This document shows positions 38,801-46,190 of a stretch of 64,000 nucleotides of DNA, piece after piece (position 1 is the first letter of the stretch; each line of letters opens with the position of its first letter). Position numbers and translations under genes: made by a program. Location: positions 1,922,001-1,986,000 of the forward strand of contig JBBELK010000064.1 of NCBI GenBank assembly GCA_037783545.1. The letters run 5' to 3'. The notes beneath the pieces are model-generated. The model was given only the letters and a program-made list of their open reading frames with translations, was not told the origin of the DNA and did not search any database. Source of the DNA: Henricia sp. BOLD:AAB3569. Taxonomy: Eukaryota; Echinodermata; Asteroidea; Spinulosida; Echinasteridae.

Positions 38801-39204
38801 GTAGGAGTTGATATGATGCACCTCACTAAAAATAATTTACTATACTAAAATGCAAGCATCAACAAAAACTTTTTGTGTTCAATGTTACACCGTTTAAATG
38901 TAGTATACATGATTGGTAAACCGTTACAAATAGTTTCATCATCGCGAGACGAAAAATAATTGTTTTGCTCATTTGTCAAGGACTACAGCACTTCAGACAA
39001 AACTATTTCAGGGGAAGTTTTCGACTGTCATCGTGTTTATATTTTGTAAGTTATGTGTAAGGCCTACATCTGTGAATATTTCTGAACACATTGCTTTCAT
39101 AAATGTTGCTTTTGCTTATCTCCTTTTCTTTGACTCATTAGGGTCAAAATCCGATCTACAAGCCATCTACGTCGACATTCATTAACCCAACGTACAGAAA
39201 ATAG
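20732..39204 (+). CDS. Integrin beta subunit, complete 23-exon gene
   Basis: Exons: 20732-20816, 22737-22846, 23337-23444, 24502-24592, 25702-25833, 26105-26201, 26516-26600, 27010-27096, 27249-27332, 27825-27905, 28268-28363, 28586-28675, 29302-29489, 30060-30144, 30878-31038, 32189-32270, 32635-32716, 33306-33439, 34137-34223, 35438-35564, 36118-36240, 38254-38477, 39142-39204. All introns are GT-AG, phases agree, and the total is 2502 nt (833 residues). The product pairs with an alpha chain as an adhesion receptor for matrix or cell ligands. Visible: signal peptide, PSI (Cys 43-87), beta-I with MIDAS D156-x-S158-x-S160 and E252, four I-EGF modules, beta-tail, membrane helix 765-787, and a 46-residue tail with [16 protein letters not shown] (816) and NPTY (828) for talin and kindlin binding. 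I-EGF3 is atypical. The ATG has A at -3 and G at +4. The frame is open to an ATG at 20,594, but only 20,732 puts the signal peptide at the N-terminus. A possible AATAAA is at 40,160. The paralogue is not assigned. Confidence 0.95.
21775..22027 (+). repeat. Dispersed repeat in intron 1 (pair of 36,962-37,265)
   Basis: It contains CTATACATTGCCAGAACGTG and ATCATACTTTGCAACACTC. The same blocks occur in reverse orientation in intron 21, so the two copies form a 15-kb-spaced inverted pair inside one gene. Confidence 0.65.
22034..22518. mobile_element. MITE with ACATGATTGGTAA ends, copy 2 (intron 1)
   Basis: Same ends and same mirrored CTTCGCCC/GGGCGAAG array as 18,252-18,736, with a different number of units. 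Confidence 0.7.
22737..22846 (+). CDS. Integrin beta exon 2: PSI domain, first half
   Basis: Contains [20 protein letters not shown], the PSI cysteine pattern ending in CxWC. Phase 1 in, phase 0 out at a weak GTTGGT donor. Confidence 0.88.
23337..23444 (+). CDS. Integrin beta exon 3: PSI domain, second half
   Basis: Encodes [17 protein letters not shown] and completes the PSI cysteines (C76, C87). Phase 0 at both ends. Confidence 0.9.
23479..24307. mobile_element. TTAA-flanked MITE in intron 3
   Basis: AGGTACACACCGGC at the left is inverted at the right as GCCGGTGTGTTCCT (one mismatch). TTAA flanks both ends (23,475-23,478 and 24,308-24,311), as in piggyBac- or Kolobok-type elements. The interior carries a 20-bp perfect palindrome arm, CACGTGACTTTTCGGAACCA, mirrored across GAATT at about 24,117-24,161. 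Confidence 0.7.
24502..24592 (+). CDS. Integrin beta exon 4: start of hybrid domain
   Basis: Encodes [13 protein letters not shown], the conserved beta-subunit strand (APQKxxLxLR). The acceptor TTCTTGTAAG is the only one keeping phase 0. Ends in phase 1 at GTGAGT. Confidence 0.88.
24855..24881. repeat. (TA)n microsatellite in intron 4
   Basis: About 12 TA units in a row. Confidence 0.9.
25072..25480. mobile_element. TGCATAGTTCCGA MITE, copy 2 (intron 4)
   Basis: Begins TACATAGTTCCGA and ends CCGAACTATGCA, with the same interior blocks as copy 1. Confidence 0.78.
25702..25833 (+). CDS. Integrin beta exon 5: MIDAS of the beta-I domain
   Basis: Encodes [20 protein letters not shown], including the DxSxS metal site (D156, S158, S160) and the ADMIDAS aspartates D163 and D164. 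Confidence 0.97.
26105..26201 (+). CDS. Integrin beta exon 6: beta-I core
   Basis: Encodes [20 protein letters not shown], one of the best conserved beta-subunit strands. Phase 1 in, phase 2 out. Confidence 0.96.
26516..26600 (+). CDS. Integrin beta exon 7: specificity-determining loop
   Basis: Encodes [20 protein letters not shown] with the short CPDC disulfide loop. That loop's length and sequence affect alpha-partner and ligand choice in the family. Confidence 0.94.
27010..27096 (+). CDS. Integrin beta exon 8: SyMBS/MIDAS glutamate
   Basis: Encodes [21 protein letters not shown]247, D249, P251 and E252 match the synergistic metal site and the MIDAS glutamate. Confidence 0.96.
27249..27332 (+). 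CDS. Integrin beta exon 9
   Basis: Encodes [20 protein letters not shown] then FAGD. D283 aligns with the conserved ADMIDAS/MIDAS-linked aspartate of STDAGFHFAGD. Confidence 0.96.
27825..27905 (+). CDS. Integrin beta exon 10
   Basis: Encodes [20 protein letters not shown], the conserved LGGIxxPNDGxCHL block. Phase 0 at both ends. Confidence 0.96.
28268..28363 (+). CDS. Integrin beta exon 11
   Basis: Encodes [12 protein letters not shown] then IIPIFAV, the beta-I strand after the conserved DYPS motif. Confidence 0.95.
28586..28675 (+). CDS. Integrin beta exon 12: end of beta-I domain
   Basis: Encodes [19 protein letters not shown], matching the conserved VGxLxxDSSNVxxLI segment. Confidence 0.95.
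28954..29209. mobile_element. Palindromic MITE in intron 12, TA-flanked, GTGCA-rich
   Basis: The whole 256 bp folds on itself: CACACTAAGAAAT at the left pairs with ATTTCTGAGAGTG at the right, and ATACAATAGCAGCACCCCTA pairs with its inverse. TA lies on each side. GTGCACCCCTA-type units repeat through the centre. The end CACTCTCAGAA is shared with the large elements at 56,453 and 61,768. Confidence 0.75.
29302..29489 (+). CDS. Integrin beta exon 13: hybrid domain return
   Basis: Encodes the second half of the hybrid domain with [11 protein letters not shown] and a Cys pair. Phase 0 in, phase 2 out. Confidence 0.93.
30060..30144 (+). CDS. Integrin beta exon 14: end of hybrid, start of I-EGF1
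   Basis: Encodes [20 protein letters not shown] then DCDCEDSK, the conserved CxCxC entry into the stalk. Confidence 0.94.
30502..30625. repeat. Fragment of a GGGGCCAATTTCA-type palindromic MITE (intron 14)
   Basis: It begins GGGGCCAATTTTACAAAGC and ends near GTGAAATCGACCTC, resembling diverged ends of the 55,923-56,168 element class. Confidence 0.4.
30878..31038 (+). CDS. Integrin beta exon 15: I-EGF1 and start of I-EGF2
   Basis: Encodes [20 protein letters not shown] then GKLCDC, a typical I-EGF module. Confidence 0.95.
31201..31550. repeat. Nested fold-back structure in intron 15
   Basis: An outer pair TCCTATTCACA/TGTGAATAGGGA encloses two hairpins. The first, 31,221-31,340, has AGAATGCAAA arms and a GGAAGGTGCCAG stem. 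The second, 31,379-31,539, has AATAAGCCAGTTCGGA arms and inner ATTTGAGATAAAC arms. Probably one MITE nested in another. Confidence 0.6.
31603..31995. mobile_element. TGCATAGTTCCGA MITE, copy 3 (intron 15), with TACAA duplication
   Basis: The ends are perfect, and TACAA immediately flanks both sides (31,598-31,602 and 31,996-32,000). This is the clearest target-site duplication in the family. Confidence 0.8.
32189..32270 (+). CDS. Integrin beta exon 16: I-EGF2
   Basis: Encodes [14 protein letters not shown]. Two in-frame acceptors 6 nt apart (ACAG/AAACAG) could give isoforms differing by two residues. Confidence 0.93.
32635..32716 (+). CDS. Integrin beta exon 17: I-EGF2 end and I-EGF3 start
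   Basis: Encodes [20 protein letters not shown], the conserved YCECDxFSCxR motif. Confidence 0.95.
33306..33439 (+). CDS. Integrin beta exon 18: atypical I-EGF3 and I-EGF4 start
   Basis: Encodes [20 protein letters not shown], where the usual CxCGxCxC spacing is expanded by several residues, then YAGPACECS. Confidence 0.92.
33501..34011. repeat. Cluster of three small inverted-repeat elements in intron 18
   Basis: 33,501-33,720 carries GTCAACATTTTCA in both orientations plus GGGGCTGTCC and Pu/Py tracts. 33,855-33,931 runs from AATAGACCCT to AGGGTCTATT. 33,950-34,011 runs from TTAATTGGCTGTG to CACAGCCAATTAA. All are non-coding. Confidence 0.55.
34137..34223 (+). CDS. Integrin beta exon 19: I-EGF4
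   Basis: Encodes [15 protein letters not shown] then FQGATCEVC, the standard last I-EGF module. Confidence 0.95.
34805..35205 (+). repeat. Dispersed repeat in intron 19 (pair of 47,450-47,835)
   Basis: Shares GACCGTGTAAGTTGACCTC, TTTTTTCGTTACCATTTTGA and GCCGTTTTCAAAAG with an inverted copy 12.6 kb downstream, outside the gene. Confidence 0.65.
35402..35433 (+). repeat. (TTTG)n microsatellite ahead of integrin exon 20
   Basis: About eight TTTG units end 4 nt before the acceptor AG and supply its pyrimidine tract. Confidence 0.9.
35438..35564 (+). CDS. Integrin beta exon 20: start of beta-tail domain
   Basis: Encodes [18 protein letters not shown], the conserved CxxxKxCVxC block. The acceptor follows a (TTTG)n microsatellite. 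Confidence 0.93.
36118..36240 (+). CDS. Integrin beta exon 21: beta-tail domain
   Basis: Encodes a stretch with NGS, NCS and NGT glycosylation sequons and the YSFVYE strand. Phase 1 at both ends. Confidence 0.9.
36365..36566 (+). mobile_element. tRNA-Ser-like SINE copy (intron 21)
   Basis: A degraded B box (TCTCGAATCCG), then GGCACTTAACCACA, GATGTAAAGCTGTTGGTCCA and CCGGTGTCTCTGGCC. It aligns with the SINE at 60,900. A shorter fragment of the same body lies at about 36,870-36,925. Confidence 0.65.
36962..37265 (-). repeat. Dispersed repeat in intron 21 (inverse of 21,775-22,027)
   Basis: The reverse complement carries the blocks seen at 21,775 in the same order, with a small extra segment. 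Confidence 0.65.
38254..38477 (+). CDS. Integrin beta exon 22: membrane helix and proximal tail
   Basis: A Gly/Ser-rich juxtamembrane spacer is followed by a helix beginning [20 protein letters not shown] and then [12 protein letters not shown], the talin-contacting membrane-proximal motif. Confidence 0.96.
38505..38580 (-). repeat. Inverted copy of the 18.9/19.8 kb repeat (intron 22)
   Basis: AGCAATGGTAACAAACTCCAC is the reverse complement, with small changes, of the block at 18,940 and 19,765. Confidence 0.5.
38907..39085 (+). mobile_element. ACATGATTGGTAA MITE, copy 3 (intron 22), array deleted
   Basis: It keeps the left end and the TTTCAGGGGAAGTTTTC right-side block, but the TTCGCCC array and the right TIR are missing. 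It ends about 55 bp before the last integrin exon. Confidence 0.6.
39142..39204 (+). CDS. Integrin beta exon 23: NPxY tail and stop
   Basis: Encodes [20 protein letters not shown] and a TAG stop. NPIY and NPTY are the two PTB-binding turns; the Ser/Thr cluster between them is the usual kindlin-binding region. Confidence 0.96.
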   Translation, partial: GQNPIYKPSTSTFINPTYRK

Positions 39205-40265
39205 CGCGAAACCCGTCCAGCTGAGACAAGCACCAACTACTACAAGCACCAAGCATCAAGACATTGAGGGCGCTGTTTCATTGCGCATCAAAGAGCCGCA
39301 GCCGATTTCACGAATCCTTACGCAATGCGTACAGTCCGCTTGCGCAACATTTATTGCGTAGGCTGCGCAACATTCCTGTGATAATTACACGCAAGCCTAT
39401 GGGGCTTATGCCCTTTTCAAAAGTTGCGCAAGCTGCGAAATTTTGCGTGAAATCGGCTGCAGATCTGAGCAGCTATTTTAGTCTGACGGAGTCCCTTGAA
39501 TGACTGTATATTGTGTGACTCGAGTCAAACTACAGTCGTTACTTGAATGTGCTCTAACGTCGTCTTCAAGAAGCAAGTTTGTAGCCTATCGAGAACCAAG
39601 TAGATTATAAAAAGAAACAAAGCGATTGTACAACATACCTTGGTGCCACAAGTGCATTTCATATTTGATAAACGTTACACACCCATCTAGTTCGATGTCA
39701 TTTCTGTTTCGGAACCAGTGTCACAACAAGAGCAAAATATACATTTACTTTTTTGGGGAAGGGAGGAGGGGGTGGGGGGGGGGATGTTCACAAGTTTCAC
39801 TGCATTATAAGTAAGCAGTTGTTAATGACTCCCCTGTACCCCAAAGAGTTAATTAGCGCCCCAATTTACAGCTTAAGTGTCTGCCTTGCTAATTAAGGTG
39901 ATTACAGAAGTAGTTTTTAAATGACAACATACCGTGTCTCAACTTACCCCATAGGTGGGGCTAGTCGGAACAGCTGACATGGTCATGTTCAACGTGGATT
40001 ATCCGAGAAACCAGCAAGTCGTAACATTTTATAAGCTCCATTTGTAGCCCAAATAAGTATGTATGCTTAAGTGGTATAGTTGTTTTTTTTCTTTAACCCC
40101 AACACTCCTTAATCCTTCAAAATCAATATGATTTTACATTAACCCTAGGGATTAGGGTTAATAAATTCTGTTAGTGGTTTATAGACGATTTTGTGAAAAA
40201 TGTTCCAACTAACCCCACCCTCCCCTACTTTGTACATGGGTATTCTGTTTTTGGTTTTGGTTGGT

Positions 40266-40720
40266 ATAGATATGTGTCCAACAAATCTATTGGTTAAAAT
40301 AACCAATCTTATATGGTTTACTTTTTCAACCAATCCATATATTGGTTAGAATACTATAACCAACCAATCTCTTGATTTGTTTATTTAACCAATGCATATT
40401 GGTTGGAATATTAACCAACATCTCTTGGTTGTTTATTTAACCAATCCATATTGGTTAGAATACTAACCAACATGTCTTGGTTGTTTAGTTGACCAATGCA
40501 TATTGGTTGGAATATTAACCAACATCTCTTGGTTGTTTAGTTGACCAATCCATATTGGTTGGAATATTGACCAACATATCATGGTTGTTTATTTAACCAA
40601 TCTATAGATCGGTTAACGTTTTAACCAATCCATAACCAATCTTGATTGGTTAAATTCCCAGCCAATACATAGGCCTATTGGTTAAAATACTAACCAATAA
40701 CCAAATATATTGCTTCAAAA
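40266..40720. repeat. 52-bp tandem array of AACCAAT...ATTGGTT palindromes
   Basis: Units of AACCAATnCATATTGGTT followed by GGAATATTAACCAACATCTC recur at 52-bp steps (40,387, 40,439, 40,491, 40,543) with more diverged units on both sides. Each unit is itself palindromic. Confidence 0.8.
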
Positions 40721-42157
40721 GACCAACAAATTGTCAACATTAACCAATTATAATGGCTGGAATGATCAATATTATTGGTTAAAGTTGCCAAGTGGTTTGG
40801 TTTAATTTGTTTGAACAACATGATTTAATAGACCAACATAATTGCGGGGGATCATCCTGTACATGTTTTCTTTTAAAGAATATCGGTGCATATACATTTA
40901 AAATGGACACCGAGCATGGATTCACATACAGTACAGCTGCAGAGTTGAAAAGATGATTATTAGTTATCTCTGTACTGCATGCATGGAGTGGAAATTTAAT
41001 TTAATATTAACATTTTGAAAAAGACGCAATTTAAGTGTCTGGAGCGTCACTGCTGTTACATGCATATTTGATTGGCGCTAGCTGTGTTTGTCCAACCGTT
41101 ATCGCGTCACTTTTCTGTTTATTAATTTGTTGTATCCTGCAGGTAACGGTTTTGTTACCATTATATTTTCTTTTGCATTAATTTTGACTGTTACATTGGG
41201 AGATCCAGTGGATCTGAAATGCGCTATATAATAACTTGCTATTATTCTTATTATTATTATTATTGTTCCTTAAGAAATATTAATAAGCAAACATGATGAT
41301 GGTTTTTCTTGTATACAAGATAATTCAATTTGTAGATAACCTAGCTGTATAATACAAACAATTCCTTGGCATCCAGCATTGGTTTCACAATAATGAGAAC
41401 CTGTAGCTGCCTAGTCACTTCCCGCTAACTGCATTCCTTAATTGTCCATCTTCTGGATATAGCCAGCAAAGTCGGTTCCATGCTAAAAAGCAAGGTTCAT
41501 ATATGTTAGCAAATTTGAAACTCGGAATTGTTAAACTGTTGACATATGTGTATGTTTTCACTCAGCAGGCTCACACAATGTAAAATATCACAAACTTGCA
41601 AAGCATTAACTGCTATAATTGGGTCCTCTTTTCCTTACATGTGGACTATCAGATACAGTATCCTACCGCAGGTTTTCCATGCAGATTGATGTGTGTGATT
41701 GCCAACCCTGTTTATGCTAACTGACGGCATTAAACATGTCGCATGCATTTTGTTTCCAAGACCTCAAAAACCAAAGTATCTTCAAAGGTACCAATTACCT
41801 TCAGTTCAATGAAGGCTCTCCGTTTTTCCACTATGCTTGGCTAGCTTCCACCTTTTTTCCCACTAAATTTAAATGTGTATGTAAAATATTCCAGATTATT
41901 TCCGAAGATTTCTGAGCCATCAAGATTTAGGCCAATAAACTGTTCCACACACGTTTAAGCTACGACAACAAGCAGTGTTTCAATTTCACCGTGGAGGAAG
42001 GAAACACCGGTTTTTTTGTTTCATTGAAAAAAATGTACAGTTTGAAAGATTATTTTCCCGAACCGGCGGGTTTTAAAATGGCAAATAGGTTCAACTGTGG
42101 CCTCGATTATCTGTGGAACAGTAGGGGCCTACCTATTTGATAGATTTTTAAAATTTG
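40721..42157. other. Intergenic; possible SINE tail
   Basis: No gene is visible. GAAATGCGCTATATAATAAC followed by (ATT)n at about 41,216-41,266 resembles the 3' end of a SINE, but no promoter boxes were found upstream. Confidence 0.35.
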
Positions 42158-42326
42158 CAATGTCCTATACAATTGTATTTTCAACAATCTCTAAATTGCC
42201 GTGTCGAAATCGTAAGGTTTGCCGAGGACATTATGATTTTCCCAGCCCGCGGCTTCCCCGTGCAGTCATGCCACGATGTGAGGACACAGGGGACTAGACA
42301 TCGTGCATACATGCATATAATACTAT
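42158..42326 (+). repeat. Left half of split dispersed repeat (copy 2)
   Basis: Matches the left part of 16,490-17,210 up to CATGCATA. The right half resumes at 46,017. Confidence 0.7.
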
Positions 42327-42339
42327 GGGCGGCCAACAG

Positions 42340-42446
42340 GGCAAAAAAAGACAACGCCGCAGGCCGAAAGGACAACGCGGCAGGCCGAAAGAACAACGCG
42401 GCAGGCCGAAAGAACAACGCGGCAGGCCGAAAGGACAACGCGGCTG
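42340..42446 (+). repeat. 21-bp subterminal tandem array, left, about 5 units
   Basis: Unit GGCAGGCCGAAAGAACAACG(C), nearly perfect copies. Confidence 0.85.
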
Positions 42447-42452
42447 GTTAAA

Positions 42453-42545
42453 ATCTTGGGGGAGGGGGGGGGGGGGGGGTGGGTGAGGGTGAGGGTGAGG
42501 GTGGGAGCGGGAGCGGGCGGGCGGGCGCGCGCGCGCGGGGGAGAG
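42453..42545 (+). repeat. G-rich tract with G-quadruplex potential
   Basis: A poly-G run, then GGGTGAGGGTGAGGGTGAGG, GGGAGC and GGGCGGGCGGGC, ending in alternating GC. More than four G3 runs with short loops are present. GACAGGTGCATTA just downstream (42,555) matches the right end of the Harbinger-like MITE at 49,623-49,906. Confidence 0.75.
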
Positions 42546-42649
42546 AAACATTTGACAGGTGCATTATTAACAAGGGTTCCATTTGAAATATTCATCCGTT
42601 GTATATATGGAAGTCACGGAAACAGAGACTAATAATCATTCTCTCTCTC

Positions 42650-45120
42650 TCTCTATAGGTCGTCCTCAGACGAGCCTTCCATCGTCGTTTCCAGTCATCC
42701 CGACCTTCCATACATCCCGCCAGCTCGTTGGTGCTTTGCACTCCTGCGTCTTTCTTGAGTACATCCAGAAATGTTACTATGGGACGTCCTCGTGACCGGT
42801 GCCCATGTGTTGGTTCCCACAGCACCAATTTGCTGGCTGGCAGCTCCTGGTGTCTTTGGCAGTGTCCTGCAAGTCTCATTCTCCTGGCAGCTATTTTGTC
42901 ACTCACCCTGGATACTCCAGTATACAGAATCTCGTTGGTCACATGTGCGCTCTTGCTAATGTTCAGCACTACACGTACGTAGCATTCTGGTGTAGCACCC
43001 GTCTATAGCCTTCTGCAAAGTTGGCTTCAGGGTCCAGCATTCACTGCCATACAGGAGAACAGACTCCAACGTCGCATAGAAGAAGCTAAGTTTGATTTGT
43101 CTGGGGAGGTTAGAGTTCCATACACTAGCCATGCCATTCAGGGCTCTCCAGGCAAGTGCCTTCCTTACTTTCAGATCTTGCTCTGTCGAGTTGACCCAAG
43201 AGCCCAGGTACTTGAAGTCATTGACTTCCTTCAGTGCAGTGCCTCCTGTTGTTGTGAGAGGTGGATATTCCGCTTGGATGTTACAGATGATCACCTCAGT
43301 TTTCTTGGCATTCAGCCGAAGACCAACCTTGGCACACTCTGACTCCACTCTGCTCAAGAGCTCCTGTGCTTGCTCCATATGGTTGGAGAGCAGGCAGATG
43401 TCGTCCGCATAGTCCAGATCAGTCAGGACTACTGCAGGGTACCTTCTTGACCTCCTTGATGTAATAGTGAGGCCAAGATCCTGCTCTCGCCCGTTGATGG
43501 CCTTCCTGAGCGCGTAGTCCAAGACTATGACAAAGAGGAATGGGGCTAGGGTATCTCCTTGCATTACCCCAGCCAGGATGTCAAACTCCGAACTGTCTCC
43601 ATCTGGGGTCACAACCTTGGCCCGTGTACCCGCATACATGGTCTCTATTGCCCGGAGCAAGTTAGGAGGGACACCATAGGCCTTCAGGATCTTCATCATA
43701 GTGCTTCTGTGCACCGAGTCAAAAGCCTTTTTGAAATCAATGAAGCACAATACAGCCGTCAGGTTATTCTTCTTCACCTCCTCGATTAATCTCCTCAGGG
43801 CCAAGATCTGGGCTAGTGTGGTCCTCTCCTCTCGAAAGCCGTTTTGGTTTTCCCTCAGGTGAGGGTCGATGGCATGCCGAATCCGGTTTAGTATCATGCG
43901 GTTGTAAACCTTCGCAGCGATACAGGTCAGACTGATGCCTCGGTAGTTGTCTGGTTTTGAGAGGTCTCCAGATTTGGGCACCGGGATGATGTTGGAGAGA
44001 GACCACATATCAGGCAGCTTGTTGTTGAGCAGAGCAAGGTTGCAGAACTGAAGGAGGATGTTGTCGAGACCACACTTCTTTACGACCTCTGGAGGTATGG
44101 CGTCCGGCCCAGCACTCTTACCTCAGGGTGCTTGTAGCCTTGGCAAACTCAGTGACCGTGAAGGGACCATCCTTGATGTTAAGGTCATGGAGGAATGATG
44201 GTATTTCTTCCCCACTTTCATCCGATGTTGTGCCCAGCAGCTTTCGGAAATGGTTATACCATGTCACCACCCTCTCCTCAGGGCTGCGTCCTTCAACCTG
44301 TCCCTCTTTGGTCCTCTTCCGTCCCGTCATCTCATTGATGACCTTCCATGCTTCTCCATACTGCCTCTCCCCATGCGCAGCCTGGACTCTCTGCACCCTC
44401 TCCATCAGCTCCTCCCCCTTGATCTTGTCGTAGGTACTGAAGAGAAGTTGTTTGGCCTCATTCAGTACCTCACGCTTCTCCACAATAGGCTCTCGTGCAA
44501 AGTCAAGCTGTGCTTCTTTCACCTTACCCCGTGCCGCTACGACCTCTGGGTGTTTGGACCGCAAGGAGCCTCTGGTTTTCCCCAGCACAGGCACACACGC
44601 CCTTGTTGCCTCTTCGCTGGCGACAACAAAACGCCTGTACTCGTTGCTGGGCTCTGCTCCTTCATCCAACTGCTGAAAGCGGCTCATTACCTCCTCCTTA
44701 TACCTGGTTTGCAGGCCAGGGTCGGTCGAGAGTACCTTCCAGTCATACCGGATCCTGGGGCTTGACTTGGGGGCCCTGAGGCTCAGTCGTACCCTCATGG
44801 AGACCACACGGTGATCAGAGCCAACAGAGCTGAACGTGCTGTAAGGCTCAGCGTTCAGGATGGAGTTCCTCCACTTTCGCCTCACTAGGATGTAGTCCAG
44901 CTGACGCTGTGCACCTGATGCTCGGTCTCGGAAGGTCCACCTCTTGCCTGTTCTTTTCCGGAAGATGGTGTTCGCTGCCAGAAGCTGGTGTTCCATGATA
45001 AGGGCAGTGAGGTATTCCCCATTACGGTTGGTAGAGTCGTGGTAGGGGAAGGGAGCGTCCTCTGGTCCAATCCTTGCGTTAAAGTCGCCCAGGATTGCCA
45101 GGAAATTGTGTGTGACAATT
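42650..45120 (-). pseudogene. Broken APE-type non-LTR retrotransposon (endonuclease + reverse transcriptase)
   Basis: Read on the minus strand. From about 45,118 an endonuclease half-domain shows GDFNARIG, LDYILVRRKWRN and GSDHR, with a linker to 44,118. Then the reverse transcriptase core shows YRGISLT, QNGFREERTT, FIDFKKAFDS, GVMQGDTLAPFLF, DYADD and FKYLGSWV. The last part (42,969-42,650) is a C-terminal AGHCQRH/LVLWEPTHGHRSRGRP segment. One frameshift near 44,118 and another near 42,965 break the frame, and the 5' end is truncated inside the endonuclease. It ends at an AG microsatellite. The clade is not settled (I/Nimb- or RTE-like). Non-functional, though the codons are well preserved. 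Confidence 0.9.
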
Positions 45121-45370
45121 TTTTTGTACCGAGTCAAACCTGGGCTAGGGTATACAAAAAATGGGTACACATTTTGTGAAGGTCACTGTTCATACAGTTG
45201 GGCCAAAGATACGGATGGAGTCCAGTATTTTGGCTGAGGTATTTCCCCGATAACATTGCTAAATTTCTGATTAGGGAACCAGACTGTGCTGCATCAAGGC
45301 CTGGGTTCGACGATGTCTGAAAGACGTCTGGGACTACGTAGGGAACGGGAACCACTGACTAGCCTGCCAG

Positions 45371-45707
45371 TAGATTGGTTCCCGATCCTATCGCCTATTG
45401 TGAAAATATAAGGATCGGTAAAGGGTGGCCATGACGGGCAGAAATCTGCCCGTGGTCACGTGGTTATTATTATTATTTTTTAGTACGTGCATATATTTTG
45501 CATTGATATTTGTAACCCGGCCGTGCGTGTCGAACATATCCAAATATAAAATAATGTACATTGCCTGAAGCAAAGTGCTTCGCAAATTTTTAAATATAAA
45601 GCACACAATGCGCACGCGCAAAGACGACCAATCACCGATCAAAATGAAGCGCACTTTACCTGTCCTTATATTCTCCTATGTGGAATATGTGGACGGGAAC
45701 CAGTCTA
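45371..45707. mobile_element. TIR element TAGATTGGTTCCCG/CGGGAACCAGTCTA, copy 1
   Basis: The ends are inverted over 14 bp with one mismatch. Flanking GCCTGCCAG and TCTTGCCAG share 7 of 9 positions, a decayed 9-bp duplication. The right end TGTGGAATATGTGG-CGGGAACC is shared with the copy at 49,079-49,491. Confidence 0.7.
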
Positions 45708-45751
45708 TCTTGCCAGAAGCAGCGCTGTAAACAGCGCCCTCCTGTAAACAG

Positions 45752-45812
45752 TGTTGTCTATTTTTGCCCTGTTGGCAGCCCGCGGCCAACAGGGCAAAAA
45801 TAGACAACGCGG
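45752..45812. repeat. Perfect 23-bp hairpin in the composite element
   Basis: GTTGTCTATTTTTGCCCTGT and its exact inverse flank a 10-nt CAGCCCGCGG spacer, a head-to-head junction of two element ends. Confidence 0.75.
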
Positions 45813-46000
45813 AAAGCCAAAAAGACAACGCGGCAGGCCGAAATAAGAACAACGCGGCAGGCCAAAAGAACAACGCGGTAGGCCAAAAGGACAACGCGGC
45901 AGGCCAAAAAGACAACGCGGCAAGCCAAAAAGACACACCTTGCTACACACTCTTTTGGCCTGCCGCGTTGTTCTTTCGGCCTGCCGCGTTGTCTTTTTTT
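45803..46000. repeat. 21-bp subterminal tandem array, right, with inverted tail
   Basis: About seven units of GACAACGCGGCAGGCCAAAA run forward to about 45,935. After ACACCTTGCTACACAC they flip to the inverse orientation for two units. Confidence 0.8.
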
Positions 46001-46016
46001 GCCCTGTTGGCCGCCC

Positions 46017-46190
46017 ATATTTATGAGCAGGCGACAGTGCGCTCTGCATGCATAACATTACACAAAACAGGTGCACGCGCACTGTCACTACTAAATTCCC
46101 TGGACGTTGTTATTGACTGTTGCGGCGATCGGTTTTCGGGACGAACGCACGTTCAAAACAAAAACAATAACAACGTCTAGAGCGTAGACT
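46017..46190 (+). repeat. Right half of split dispersed repeat (copy 2)
   Basis: Continues the 16,490-17,210 repeat with GAGCAGGCGACAGTGCGCTC and AACAATAACAACGTC. Confidence 0.7.

Larger units (their letters stand above)
42327..46016. mobile_element. 3.7 kb composite element with GGGCGGCCAACAGGGCAAAAA ends
   Basis: The left end GGGCGGCCAACAGGGCAAAA (42,327) is inverted at 46,016. Just inside both ends lie arrays of a 21-bp unit (GGCAGGCCGAAAGAACAACG and variants). The interior holds a G-rich tract, a Harbinger-like MITE end, a broken LINE and a 337-bp TIR element. The two halves of an older repeat flank it, so it inserted into that repeat. Confidence 0.65.

Noticed and set aside
40266-40720. 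CRISPR-like array
   Set aside because: The units are contiguous 52-bp tandem copies with no unique spacers, in an intron-bearing animal genome.
42650-45120. Active LINE
   Set aside because: Two frameshifts and 5' truncation inside the endonuclease make it inactive, despite good motif preservation.
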